Shown piece by piece: positions 26,293-34,860 of a stretch of DNA of 64,000 nt. Where the stretch lies: assembly GCF_900094575.1 (NCBI RefSeq), contig NZ_FMAE01000001.1, positions 620,001 through 684,000 on the forward strand, read 5' to 3'. Under the pieces are notes generated by a model. That model saw only the letters and a list, made by a program, of their open reading frames with translations, had not been told where the DNA came from and did no database searches. The first letter of the stretch is position 1. Each line of letters starts with the position of its first letter. The translations under genes and the position numbers were made by a program. The DNA is from Bradyrhizobium yuanmingense (GTDB lineage: Bacteria; Pseudomonadota; Alphaproteobacteria; Rhizobiales; Xanthobacteraceae).

Positions 26293-26700
26293 TCAGCTCC
26301 GCCACGGCTTTAGCGTATGAATCTCCCAACGGCCACGACCGCTTTGGCAGCCGGCGCCCTGGAGCCAGCTTTCGGTATTGCCGTTGACGTAGCTCGCAAG
26401 GAAGTCGCGGCATTTGCGCCCGTCCTCGGCGGCATAGGACTGGGCGATGGGCGTCACCGAGCCGCGCGCCCCTGTCTCCGGATTCTCCCAATGCTGGCTG
26501 GAATCCTTGTCGCCCTTGCTGAGGACGTCAGAGGCGGCGTTGCGGGTGAAGGCGAGATCGGTCTCGGTCGGGGGAGCGTCCTTCGCCGGCCGCGCGATCG
26601 AGCCGGTGAGGTCGCTGTCCTCGGCCTTGGCATAGGCGCTGCCGTCGTTGCGGGAAAAGCTGCAGCCGCCGGCACCAAGCCCGATCAGAATCATCGTCAT
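26293..26700 (-). CDS. RT0821/Lpp0805-like surface protein, probable lipoprotein
   Basis: A 135-residue protein. The C-terminal half (ENPETGARGSVTPIAQSYA; RKCRDFLASYVNGNTESW; GAGCQSGRGRWEI) matches the RT0821/Lpp0805 17-kDa antigen-like family with its paired cysteines. With ATG 26700 the N-terminus MTMILIGLGAGGCSFSRN is a short lipoprotein signal with Cys13 as the lipidated residue; the positive n-region is weak, so a further upstream start inside the pdxH leader remains possible. Role unknown. Divergent from pdxH, 113 bp apart. Confidence 0.72.
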   Translation of the reverse strand: MTMILIGLGAGGCSFSRNDGSAYAKAEDSDLTGSIARPAKDAPPTETDLAFTRNAASDVLSKGDKDSSQHWENPETGARGSVTPIAQSYAAEDGRKCRDFLASYVNGNTESWLQGAGCQSGRGRWEIHTLKPWRS

Positions 26701-26813
26701 GACGAAGCCGGACGGCCGGATCGCCGATAGGCCAACGCGTCCCCATGCCCTATATAGGGCGGTAGCGGACAACAACGCGTTTTGGGCCGCGGGACGCAAC
26801 TCGGACTCCGGAC

Positions 26814-27455
26814 ATGACCGACACGACCTCGATGAAACACCAGACACCCTTAACATCCGGTGATTTCACCGCTGCCGACGAGCCATTTGCGTTGTTCGAG
26901 GCCTGGCTGAACGAAGCGGTCAAGAGCGAGCCGAACGATCCGAACGCCATGGCGCTCGCAACGGTCGATCCCGACGGGCTGCCTGATGTGCGCATGGTGC
27001 TGATGAAGGGCTTCGATACCGAGGGTTTCGTCTTCTACAGCCACATCGCCAGCCAGAAGGGCCGCGAACTCGCCGCAAATCCTAAGGCAGCGTTACTTTT
27101 TCACTGGAAGTCGTTGCGCCGTCAGGTGCGCATCCGCGGCAACGTGACGCCGGTGACCGACGCGGAGGCCGACGCCTATTTCGCGACGCGACCGAAGCAG
27201 GCCCAGATCGGCGCCTGGGCGAGCAAGCAATCGCAAGAGCTGGAGAGCCGCTTCGCGTTCGAGCAGGCCATCGCCAAGGTCGCGGCCAAATACGTCATCG
27301 GCGAAGTGCCGCGGCCGCCGGGCTGGAGCGGCTGGCGCATCACGCCGGTGCGGATCGAGTTCTGGCACGACCGCCCGTTCCGCCTGCACGACCGCATTGA
27401 ATTTCGCCGTGACGCGGCCGGCCAACCGTGGTCCAAGACGCGAATGTATCCGTAA
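26814..27455 (+). CDS. pdxH: Pyridoxamine 5'-phosphate oxidase
   Basis: A 213-residue FMN enzyme that oxidises pyridoxine or pyridoxamine 5'-phosphate to pyridoxal phosphate. Landmarks: [20 protein letters not shown], the flavin-binding strands; [34 protein letters not shown]; and the C-terminal signature [20 protein letters not shown]. Normal length. ATG 26814 carries a Thr-rich start. An SDR gene follows after 20 bp on the same strand. Confidence 0.95.
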   Translation: MTDTTSMKHQTPLTSGDFTAADEPFALFEAWLNEAVKSEPNDPNAMALATVDPDGLPDVRMVLMKGFDTEGFVFYSHIASQKGRELAANPKAALLFHWKSLRRQVRIRGNVTPVTDAEADAYFATRPKQAQIGAWASKQSQELESRFAFEQAIAKVAAKYVIGEVPRPPGWSGWRITPVRIEFWHDRPFRLHDRIEFRRDAAGQPWSKTRMYP

Positions 27456-27475
27456 GCTTTGGGCCGACCTGAAAG

Positions 27476-28234
27476 ATGTCCATGCCGCATTCGTCCAATG
27501 CGCCGCGCCGTACGCTGCTCCTGACCGGAGCCAGCCGCGGCATCGGCCACGCCACCGTGATCCGTTTCTCCTCGGCGGGCTGGCGCGTCATCACCTGCTC
27601 GCGGCATCCTTTCCCGGAGGACTGCCCCTGGGACGCAGGGCCGGAGGACCACATCCAGGTCGACCTCGGCGATCCCAAGGACACCGCGCGCGCGATCTCG
27701 GAGATCCGCAACCGGCTCGAGGGCGGCACGCTGCATGCGCTGGTCAACAACGCCGCGATCTCGCCGAAGGGCGCCGGCGGCTCGCGGTTGGGCTCGGTCG
27801 ACACCGACCTCGATACCTGGACCCACGTTTTCCATGTCAACTTTTTCGCGCCGATTATGATGGCGCGGGGGCTGATCGAGGAATTGAAGGCCGCCAAGGG
27901 GTCGGTCGTGAACGTCACCTCGATCGCGGGCTCGCGCGTGCACCCCTTCGCAGGCGCGGCCTACGCCACCTCGAAGGCCGCGCTCGCAGCGCTGACGCGC
28001 GAGATGGCCTCCGACTTCGGCCGCATCGGCGTCCGCGTCAACGCGATCGCCCCGGGCGAGATCGACACCTCGATCCTGTCGCCGGGCACCGAGAAGATCG
28101 TCGAGCAGCAGATCCCGATGCACCGCCTCGGCACGCCCGACGAAGTGGCAAAGATCATCTACGTGCTGTGCACGGACACCAGCTCCTACGTCAACGGCGC
28201 CGAGATCCACATCAACGGCGGCCAGCACGTGTAG
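27476..28234 (+). CDS. SDR family oxidoreductase
   Basis: A 252-residue short-chain dehydrogenase with the cofactor loop TGASRGIGHA, the NNAA motif in LVNNAAIS, the catalytic Ser in VNVTSIAGS, the YxxxK pair in AYATSKAALAAL, and the tail VNGAEIHINGGQHV. NAD(P)-dependent; substrate unknown. It begins 20 bp after pdxH and is probably translated from the same message, but a functional link with vitamin B6 is not implied by sequence. All catalytic residues are intact. Confidence 0.9.
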   Translation: MSMPHSSNAPRRTLLLTGASRGIGHATVIRFSSAGWRVITCSRHPFPEDCPWDAGPEDHIQVDLGDPKDTARAISEIRNRLEGGTLHALVNNAAISPKGAGGSRLGSVDTDLDTWTHVFHVNFFAPIMMARGLIEELKAAKGSVVNVTSIAGSRVHPFAGAAYATSKAALAALTREMASDFGRIGVRVNAIAPGEIDTSILSPGTEKIVEQQIPMHRLGTPDEVAKIIYVLCTDTSSYVNGAEIHINGGQHV

Positions 28235-28242
28235 GCGGGCAC

Positions 28243-28366
28243 TGTCATTGCGAGCGAAAGCGAAGCAATCCAGACTGCCTCCGCAAAGACAGTCTGGATT
28301 GCTTCGTCGCGGAGCCTGTCATCCGGCCCGCCGGAGGCGGGACCGGGTGGCTCCTCGCAATGACGG
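28243..28366. repeat. Palindromic repeat, family D (TCATTGCGAGC...CTCGCAATGACG)
   Basis: Outer arms TGTCATTGCGAG and CTCGCAATGACG enclose GAAGCAATCCAGACTG / CAGTCTGGATTGCTTC and a GCCCGCCGGAGGCGG hairpin. One copy in the window. This cruciform type is widespread in Bradyrhizobium intergenic DNA. No coding capacity. Confidence 0.72.
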
Positions 28367-28447
28367 AAGTGGAAATGGCCGCTCAGGGAAGCAAGGCGAT
28401 CCAGACAACGCCGCCGCAAGACCTGGATCGCCCTTACCTTCCGTTCC

Positions 28448-28666
28448 TCAATCGAGTCGAATCCGACGTGAGCGCTCGCGCGGCCGCGGAGCGGCCGTGC
28501 TGAATGCAGTCGAGCAGTCGTCGTCGTTCTCACCATCGAGCAGCGGAGCACCACAGTGCCGGCACATGCGTGCCGACATCGACGGCGCCTTGCCGCTCGC
28601 CAGAACCTGACGGTAGTTCGCCAGATCGATGACGTTGCGGGGCGACGTTATGTGTTTCTCAACCAT
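28448..28666 (-). CDS. Small hypothetical protein with one CxxC motif
   Basis: A 72-residue protein with ATG 28666 preceded by GAGGAACAGCC. The N-terminal half (MVEKHITSPRNVIDLANYRQ) looks structured; MCRHCGAPLLDGENDDDCS carries a CxxC pair plus a later Cys that could bind a metal, and the tail is Arg-rich. I recognise no named family. It stands alone between a repeat and corA. Confidence 0.58.
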   Translation of the reverse strand: MVEKHITSPRNVIDLANYRQVLASGKAPSMSARMCRHCGAPLLDGENDDDCSTAFSTAAPRPRERSRRIRLD

Positions 28667-28870
28667 GGCTGTTCCTCGCGGCTACGCCCTGCTTATCGCA
28701 GACAAGTTTCGCGCAAACGTTCAGCCCACCGCTCAAATTTTACCGGAGGAATTGCGGCATGACACACGCGTCACCGCGTCGCCGCAATCCCGATCGATTC
28801 TGCGACACGATTCATCGTGTCTATGCGAGCGGCGTAAGGTCTCGGTAGGTATCTTTGCTCGCGCACGATC

Positions 28871-29851
28871 CTACAGCCACTTCTTCCACTTGAAGATCCA
28901 GTAGGGAACGATGGCGGCGATCAGCATCATCACCAGCGCCATCGGGTAACCGTGCACCCATTCGAGTTCCGGCATCACCTTGAAGTTCATGCCGTAGATC
29001 GAGGCGATCAGGGTCGGCGGCATCAGGACAACGGCCATGACCGAAAACAGCTTGATGATGTTGTTCTGCTCGAGATTGACGACGCCGAGCATGGCGTCGA
29101 GCACGAAGGTGATCTTGCTGGAGAGATAGGAGGCGTGATCGGTCAGCGAGGCGACGTCGCGCTGCATGGTCTTGAGCTGCTCGCGCATGTCCTTCGACCA
29201 CTTCACGCCCTCGACCACGGCGGACAGGAACGTCACGACGCGGCCGATCGACACCAGGCTCTCGCGAACCTTCGAGGTCAAGTCGCCCTTGCGGCCGATC
29301 GAGATCAGAATCTGGGAATATCGCTTTGCGTGGCCGTGGCGCTCGCTCTCCGGCTCGAAGATCTCGTGGGAGACCTGGTCGATCTCCGCGCCGCAGCGCT
29401 CCAGAATGTCGGCGCAGCGGTCGATCACGGCGTCCAGGAGCTCCATCAGCACCATCTCGCCGGTGATCGAGGGCGTGCAGGAGCGGGCGAGCTTGGCCTC
29501 GACCAGCGCAAAGGGCTTGGGCAGGTCGTAGCGGACCGTCACCAGGCGGTGGTCGCCAAGGATGAAGGTCACCGCGGTGGTCCGGGGCATGTCGGTATCG
29601 GAGTGGCACATCAGCGTCGCGGTCATGTAGCGCGCGCCGTTCTCCATATAGAGGCGACTGGAGATCTCGATCTCCTGCATGTCTTCCCGGGTCGGGATGG
29701 CGATGCCCGCCAGCCGCTCGACCGCCTTGTCCTCGGCAGCCGAGGGGTTGACGAGGTCGATCCAGACTGCGTTCTCCGGCAGCGCTGTGAGATCCTCGAC
29801 AACCGCCTTCTTGAGGGAGGTCTCGGAGAGAACGAACACCGAAAACATCAA
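28871..29851 (-). CDS. corA: CorA family magnesium transporter
   Basis: A 326-residue channel. The long cytoplasmic N-terminal domain ends in the stalk helix (about residues 200-265), followed by TM1 (IKLFSVMAVVLMPPTLIASI), the diagnostic YGMNF loop with PELEWVHGYP, and TM2 (MALVMMLIAAIVPYWIFKWK). CorA pentamers carry Mg2+ inward and are gated by cytoplasmic Mg2+. Start ATG 29851. No mgtE or regulator is adjacent. Confidence 0.94.
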   Translation of the reverse strand: MMFSVFVLSETSLKKAVVEDLTALPENAVWIDLVNPSAAEDKAVERLAGIAIPTREDMQEIEISSRLYMENGARYMTATLMCHSDTDMPRTTAVTFILGDHRLVTVRYDLPKPFALVEAKLARSCTPSITGEMVLMELLDAVIDRCADILERCGAEIDQVSHEIFEPESERHGHAKRYSQILISIGRKGDLTSKVRESLVSIGRVVTFLSAVVEGVKWSKDMREQLKTMQRDVASLTDHASYLSSKITFVLDAMLGVVNLEQNNIIKLFSVMAVVLMPPTLIASIYGMNFKVMPELEWVHGYPMALVMMLIAAIVPYWIFKWKKWL

Positions 29852-30187
29852 AAGCTCCAGAGATCCTGCGACAGAACGACAGCCCTTAGCGCGATTCTGA
29901 CAGGTTCACGATGACAACAACATTAACGGAGCGTTTGCATCTGCGGCGGCCCTAGGGCTCAACTGTGGCGCCGGAGGAACAGTCTGGCGCGTCTTACCAA
30001 AAAAACCCGCACGACACCCCCAAATTTGCGGCAGAAAAGCCACAGCTGGGGTCTTACAGCCCTGGAAAACGGCTTCAGCGCTGGAATTGTGGCAGATTTC
30101 AACCATAATGGGCTTAACGGAGTCGAGGAACTTGGGCGCTACGCTCAGGTCACTTCCGCACGGTATTGTTTTGATTGGAACCAAACC
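29852..30187. other. 336-bp gap between divergent corA and L,D-transpeptidase genes
   Basis: The gap must hold both promoters. I see no gene, no Mg2+-sensor leader and no strong hairpin. A GGAAC-N16-GGTC sequence at 30127-30151 is one base from the stress-promoter pattern found elsewhere in the window, too weak to call. Confidence 0.4.
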
Positions 30188-30868
30188 ATGTCGTCGCTGA
30201 AAATTATGTTTGGGATTTTGGCCGCTGGCCTGATGCTGTCGGGCTGCATGCAGGCCACGACGCGTTACGAGGCGACGGACACCAAGGCGTTCAAGCCCAA
30301 GGACAAAGAACTCCTTGCCAAGGTGAAATACGAGAATACCGCGGTCGCAGAACCGTTCCGCCGCGCCATTGTCGAATTCCACCGCAAGGAAGCGCCGGGC
30401 TCGATCGTGGTCGATTCCGACAACCATTACCTCTATTACGTGCTGGAGGGCGGCAAAGCGATCCGCTATGGCATCACTGTCGGCGAAGAGGCCATGGCCT
30501 GGTCGGGCATCGCCAAGGTGGCCAGCAAGACCGAGTGGCCAGCCTGGCACCCCACCCCCGGCGAAATCTCGCGCTTGGGCGTGCCGACCTATGTCGCACC
30601 CGGACCGGACAATCCGATGGGCTCCCGCGCGCTGTACCTCCATTCTGGGGGCAAGGACACGCTGTTCCGCATCCACGGCACCAACCAGCCGGAATATATC
30701 GGCGCCTCGATCTCGTCAGGCTGCATCCGCCTGACCAACGAGGACGCGATCGATCTCTATGATCGCGTCAAACTCGGCACCCTCGTCGTGGTGCTCGAGC
30801 CGAAGCACGGCGATTCGCCCTACAAGCCGCGCCTCGCGCTCCAGGGTGGTTCCAGCTCACCCTACTAA
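30188..30868 (+). CDS. L,D-transpeptidase (YkuD domain) lipoprotein
   Basis: A 226-residue protein with a lipoprotein signal (MSSLKIMFGILAAGLMLSGC, Cys20 in lipobox LSGC). The YkuD domain carries FRIHGTNQPEYIGASISSG and CIRLTNEDAIDLYDRV, the HGT...SxGCIRL catalytic motif with nucleophilic Cys. It makes 3-3 peptidoglycan cross-links or anchors outer-membrane proteins. ATG 30188 is chosen since it starts at the signal peptide. A strong terminator follows 24 bp after the stop, and an extensin-like gene converges on it. Confidence 0.93.
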   Translation: MSSLKIMFGILAAGLMLSGCMQATTRYEATDTKAFKPKDKELLAKVKYENTAVAEPFRRAIVEFHRKEAPGSIVVDSDNHYLYYVLEGGKAIRYGITVGEEAMAWSGIAKVASKTEWPAWHPTPGEISRLGVPTYVAPGPDNPMGSRALYLHSGGKDTLFRIHGTNQPEYIGASISSGCIRLTNEDAIDLYDRVKLGTLVVVLEPKHGDSPYKPRLALQGGSSSPY

Positions 30869-30891
30869 GCAGGCCTTGCCCGAGGCTTTTC

Positions 30892-30921
30892 AAAAGCGCC
30901 GGTTTCACCGGCGCTTTTTTG
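30892..30921. terminator. Strong intrinsic terminator, apparently bidirectional
   Basis: AAAAGCGCCGGT-TTC-ACCGGCGCTTTTTT forms an 11-bp stem with a T-run on the + strand and an A-run on the other side. It ends the L,D-transpeptidase message. The opposite-strand extensin gene has its stop codon (30905-30907) in the hairpin loop, so the 3' stem arm also encodes that protein's last residues. Confidence 0.85.
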
Positions 30922-31987
30922 TTGCCGGCTGGTGCGATCGGGCTTTGTTGCCATCCGCCGCCGGCTTGTCCGTAGGTGCAGCAGGCTTTTCCGTCTCACC
31001 GCCGTCGGCGCCCTCCTTTGCCTCGGGCTTGGCCGCGACCTCGCGCGGCGGTGCCTCCTCGGGACGCTCCGCCGGCAGCAGCGGTGCGACCTGAGGCAGC
31101 GGATCCCACACGTTCCATTGGCAAATCCGGTAGTCGTTGCGTCGCTGCGCGAGATCGAGATGGATGTGGTCCTCGTGGTACCAGTCCGAACCCGGGCCTA
31201 GCACGGTGGAAAAGCGAGTGCAGACCGAGTGCAGCACGCGCTCGCGCACCTCGCGCGAGGTGGTGCGGTCGGTCAGGCCGATCGACTGCCCATTGGCGAG
31301 CTTGACGGCGCGGATGTCGATGGCATTGGCCTTGCCGTGCTCGGACAGCATCGCGCCGGCCACGCGGTTGCGGCCGCGGCACTCGAAGCTGTCGAAATTG
31401 TCGAGCTCGCTGACGGCGGAGCCGAGGCTGGTCGCCAGCGGCGTCATGTCCTTGCGCACCCAATCGGCGAGCGCGGACGCCATGGTGCAGCGGAGGATCG
31501 CCGCCGGCTTGACCGTCACCTTGCGCTTGTCCGGCAGCACGATGGCCTCCAGCCGCACCAGATCCTCGCCGCCGCAGGCACCCGGACCGCGGATATCCGG
31601 AATGGACGGCGCGATCGCGATCTCCTCGGTCAGCGCCAGCCGACAGGCCGAGGCCTGCTTCTCGGGCGGCGGCGCGGCCTCGGCGGGCTTGTCCGCACTT
31701 GGCTTGTCGGGGGACGGCTTGCCGTCTGCCTGCGCCGCCCCCTCATCCGACGCTTTGGGGGCCTCCTCGGGACGCGGCTTCGGCAGCGGAATCCTGGCGG
31801 CGCGAACGGTTGCGCGGGGCTTCGGTGCTCCAAGGTTGAAGATATCGAGCGGCGCAGGATATTTCCGCGCCTCTGCCCTTTCGGCGATCAGCAACAGCCC
31901 CGCCGCAGCGGTAACCATTGCCGCCCCGGCGGACATATAGCCGCGACAAGACCATTTGCGACGAAAGTCCGGCAGGCTAAAACTCAT
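30905..31987 (-). CDS. Extensin-like family protein
   Basis: A 360-residue exported protein. A hydrophobic segment at about 19-40 (AAMVTAAAGLLLIAERAEA) is a signal or anchor. A Pro/Lys/Ala-rich linker follows (about 45-115). The extensin-like domain has PDIRGPGACGGEDLVRLEA, MLSEHGKANAIDIRAVKL and DWYHEDHIHLDLAQ, whose His and Asp residues look like a zinc site of a D-Ala-D-Ala-type hydrolase fold. The tail is Glu/Lys/Pro-rich. ATG 31987 is chosen; TTG 32005 is possible. It converges with an L,D-transpeptidase gene, hinting at cell-wall work. Confidence 0.85.
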   Translation of the reverse strand: MSFSLPDFRRKWSCRGYMSAGAAMVTAAAGLLLIAERAEARKYPAPLDIFNLGAPKPRATVRAARIPLPKPRPEEAPKASDEGAAQADGKPSPDKPSADKPAEAAPPPEKQASACRLALTEEIAIAPSIPDIRGPGACGGEDLVRLEAIVLPDKRKVTVKPAAILRCTMASALADWVRKDMTPLATSLGSAVSELDNFDSFECRGRNRVAGAMLSEHGKANAIDIRAVKLANGQSIGLTDRTTSREVRERVLHSVCTRFSTVLGPGSDWYHEDHIHLDLAQRRNDYRICQWNVWDPLPQVAPLLPAERPEEAPPREVAAKPEAKEGADGGETEKPAAPTDKPAADGNKARSHQPATKKRR

Positions 31988-32052
31988 GGCAATTCTTTGG
32001 CCCAACGCTGAGAGCGATAACGCGCCCAGCGACTTCTCGGAGGAACGTCGGA

Positions 32053-33681
32053 ATGCTTGGTTTGATGCAAGATTGGCCCCTGCTCTGCCACCGGATCATC
32101 GAACACGCCGCCAGGATTCATGGCAAGCAGGAGGTGGTCACACGCTCGGTCGAGGGACCGATCCATCGCACCAACTACGCCGAGATCCACAAGCGCGCGC
32201 TCAAGGTCTCGCAGATGCTGGAGCGCGACGGCATCAAGCTCGGCGATCGCGTCGCAACGATCGCCTGGAACACCTGGCGCCATCTGGAGGTCTGGTACGG
32301 CATCATGGGGATCGGCGCCATCTGCCATACCGTCAATCCGCGCCTTTTCCCCGAACAGATCGCCTGGATCATCAATCATGCGCAGGATCGCGTCGTGATG
32401 ACCGATCTCACCTTCATTCCGATCCTGGAGAAGATCGCGGACAAGCTGCCCAGCGTGGAGCGCTACATCGTGCTCACCGACAAGGCTCACATGCCGGAGA
32501 CCACGCTGAAGAACGCGGTCGCCTACGAGGACTGGATTGCGCAGGCCGACGGCAAATTCAAATGGAAGGACTTTGACGAGAACACGGCGGCGGCGATGTG
32601 CTACACCTCCGGCACGACCGGCGATCCCAAAGGTGTGCTGTATTCGCATCGCTCCAACGTGCTGCACGCGCTGATGGCCAACAACGTCGACGCGCTCGGC
32701 ACCAGTGCGTCCGAGACAATGCTGCCGGTGGTTCCGCTGTTCCATGCCAACAGCTGGGGCATCGCCTTCTCCGCGCCCTCGCAGGGCACCAAGCTGGTGA
32801 TGCCGGGCGCCAAGCTCGACGGCGCCTCGGTCTACGAACTGCTCTCGACCGAGAAGGTGACGCACACCGCCGGCGTGCCGACGGTGTGGCTGATGCTGCT
32901 CCAGCACATGACCGCCAACAATCTCAAGCTGCCGGATCTGAAGATGGTGATCTGCGGCGGCTCGGCAATGCCGCGCTCGATGATCAAGGCCTTCCTCGAC
33001 ATGGGCTCGAACGTCCGCCACGCCTGGGGCATGACCGAGATGAGCCCGATCGGCACCGTCGCGGCGCTGAAGCCGCCGTTCCAGAATGCGACCGGCGATG
33101 CCAGGCTCGACGTGCTGCAGATGCAGGGTTATGCGCCGTTCGCCGTGCAGATGAAGATCACCGACGATGCCGGCAAGGAGCTGCCCTGGGACGGCAAGAC
33201 CTTTGGCCGCCTCAAGGTCTCCGGGCCCGCCGTCGCCAAGGCCTATTACCGCGTCGATAGCAACATCCTCGACGAGGACGGCTTCTTCGACACCGGCGAC
33301 GTCTCGACCATCGACGAGGACGGCTATATGCGGATCACCGACCGCTCCAAGGATGTGATCAAGTCCGGCGGCGAGTGGATCTCCTCGATCGACCTCGAAA
33401 ACCTCGCGGTGGGCCACCCCGCCGTGGCGGAAGCCGCCGTGATCGGCGTGTTCCACCCCAAATGGGACGAGCGGCCGCTGCTGATCGTGCAGCTCAAGCA
33501 GGGCCAGCAGGCCACGCGCGAGGACATCCTGAAGTTCATGGAGGGCAAGATCGCCAAATGGTGGATGCCCGACGACGTCGCTTTCGTCGACGGCATTCCG
33601 CACACCGCCACCGGCAAGATCCTGAAGACGGCGCTGCGCGACCAGTTTAAGGATTACCGGTTCCCGAACGCGGCGGCGTGA
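32053..33681 (+). CDS. Long-chain fatty acid / 3-(methylthio)propionate-type acyl-CoA ligase
   Basis: A 542-residue adenylate-forming enzyme. AMCYTSGTTGDPKGVLYSHR is the P-loop, HAWGMTEMSPIG the A5 motif, GFFDTGDVSTIDEDGYMRI the A7 region, DRSKDVIKSGGEWISS the hinge, and TATGKILKTALRDQ the catalytic Lys motif. The overall sequence resembles the fatty-acyl-CoA synthetase group that includes DmdB. It activates a carboxylic acid to its CoA thioester with ATP; chain length is not evident. It starts 65 bp from the divergent extensin gene and has no operon partner. Confidence 0.9.
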   Translation: MLGLMQDWPLLCHRIIEHAARIHGKQEVVTRSVEGPIHRTNYAEIHKRALKVSQMLERDGIKLGDRVATIAWNTWRHLEVWYGIMGIGAICHTVNPRLFPEQIAWIINHAQDRVVMTDLTFIPILEKIADKLPSVERYIVLTDKAHMPETTLKNAVAYEDWIAQADGKFKWKDFDENTAAAMCYTSGTTGDPKGVLYSHRSNVLHALMANNVDALGTSASETMLPVVPLFHANSWGIAFSAPSQGTKLVMPGAKLDGASVYELLSTEKVTHTAGVPTVWLMLLQHMTANNLKLPDLKMVICGGSAMPRSMIKAFLDMGSNVRHAWGMTEMSPIGTVAALKPPFQNATGDARLDVLQMQGYAPFAVQMKITDDAGKELPWDGKTFGRLKVSGPAVAKAYYRVDSNILDEDGFFDTGDVSTIDEDGYMRITDRSKDVIKSGGEWISSIDLENLAVGHPAVAEAAVIGVFHPKWDERPLLIVQLKQGQQATREDILKFMEGKIAKWWMPDDVAFVDGIPHTATGKILKTALRDQFKDYRFPNAAA

Positions 33682-33741
33682 CGGGCTGGGTGCGCTCGTC
33701 CTTGGAGGGGCGTCCGCGTCCGACTTGTTGAAGCCTCCACG

Positions 33742-33830
33742 ACGTCATGGCCGGGCTTGTCCCGGCCATCCACGCCTTGCCCCACGGTGCAGTGAACGTG
33801 GATGGCCGGGACAAGCCCGGGCATGACGGC
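33742..33830. repeat. Dispersed palindromic repeat, family B (copy 2)
   Basis: GTCATGGCCGGGCTTGTCCC with CCATCCACG on one side and CGTGGATGGCCGGGACAAGC with GGGCATGACGG on the other form a nearly perfect 36-bp stem. The most symmetrical copy of the three in the window. Confidence 0.78.
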
Positions 33831-33934
33831 TTGGGCGTAGCCGGAACCCTTGAATTTGCTCCCGCGCCGTGGTCTCAACGGCGCATCGTCGCGCCAAATC
33901 GGCCGGCATCGCCAACCCCGGCAGAGCTCACCCG

Positions 33935-34789
33935 ATGGCCCGCAGGTTTTCCGCTCCCTACCAGTCGGAGCCCGTGTCCAGCCTCGCGAGCTGGGCGCGC
34001 AATCTGGCCGTGTTCGCGGTTTTGGCGGTGGTGGTGTCGATCATCGTCGTCCGTTTCGATTTCCTGGAGCCCAAGCCGGCGCTGGCGACGTTCATCGGCG
34101 GGCTCGCGATCGCCGGCCTCTCGATCCTGTTCGGGCTCGCCGGCTTTGCCGCAATCTGGCAGAACGGCTCGCGCGGCATGGCGCGCATCCTGCTCGCCTT
34201 CCTGATCGACGGGGCGATCCTCGCCTATCCCGCCTATCTGGCCTTTCAATATCGCAAGCTGCCGTCGATCTACGACATCACCACCAATCCGATTGATCCG
34301 CCGCGCTTCGATGCGCTGGCGCGCCTGCGCACCGGCGAGGGCACCAACACCGCGGTCTATGCCGGCCTCTATTCGGCGGAGCAGCAGCGCCATTTCTATC
34401 CCGAGATCGAGCCCGTCGAGCTCGAGATCTCGGCCGACCGCGCCTATGCGATCGCGCTTCAGCTCGTCCACAAGCGCAAATGGATCGTGATCGACGAGCG
34501 CGCACCGCAGCCGCCGCGCCGCATCGGCCGCATCGAGGCGGTGGCGCGCACGCCGATCATGGGTTTCCGCGAGGACGTTTCGATCAGGGTCGTGCCGGAT
34601 GGCGATGATTCCCGCGTCGATATCCGCTCTGCGTCGCGCAATTTCGACAGCGATCTCGGCAGCAATGCCGCACGCGTCAAGACGTTCATCGACGACCTCA
34701 ACACCGCCGCCGATGCCGATGCACTCAAGCCGGTGAAGAAGACGCCGGTGACGCCGCCCAAGGCGCCGGCGAAGACGGTGAAGAAGTGA
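33935..34789 (+). CDS. DUF1499 domain protein, membrane-anchored
   Basis: A 284-residue protein with three hydrophobic segments in the first 110 residues (LAVFAVLAVVVSIIVVRF; LATFIGGLAIAGLSILFGLA; MARILLAFLIDGAILAYPAY), then a DUF1499 domain: YDITTNPIDPPRFDALARLR, EQQRHFYPEIEPVELEIS and MGFREDVSIRVVPDGDDSRV. The C-terminal tail is Lys/Pro-rich. DUF1499 is of unknown function and occurs in bacteria and plastids. ATG 33935 is chosen because the upstream in-frame region looks non-homologous. Confidence 0.85.
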   Translation: MARRFSAPYQSEPVSSLASWARNLAVFAVLAVVVSIIVVRFDFLEPKPALATFIGGLAIAGLSILFGLAGFAAIWQNGSRGMARILLAFLIDGAILAYPAYLAFQYRKLPSIYDITTNPIDPPRFDALARLRTGEGTNTAVYAGLYSAEQQRHFYPEIEPVELEISADRAYAIALQLVHKRKWIVIDERAPQPPRRIGRIEAVARTPIMGFREDVSIRVVPDGDDSRVDIRSASRNFDSDLGSNAARVKTFIDDLNTAADADALKPVKKTPVTPPKAPAKTVKK

Positions 34790-34795
34790 CTTGGC

Positions 34796-34859
34796 GAATG
34801 GGGAGTAGCGAATAGCGAATGGAGCCGCCCATTCGCTATTCCCCATTCGCTATTCGCCC
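34796..34859. repeat. Hairpin of repeated GCGAATAGCGAAT / ATTCGCTATTC units
   Basis: GAATGGGGAGTAGCGAATAG and CGAATGG are followed by CCATTCGCTATTCCCCATTC and GCTATTCGC, a long inverted repeat built of a short repeated word. It lies between the convergent DUF1499 and MBL-fold genes and may end transcription from both sides, though no T-run is present. Confidence 0.6.
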
Positions 34860-34860
34860 C

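Noticed and set aside
26701..26856. Longer start for the RT0821-like protein at 26856
   Set aside because: It would overlap the pdxH start region and place the hydrophobic lipoprotein signal 50 residues from the N-terminus.
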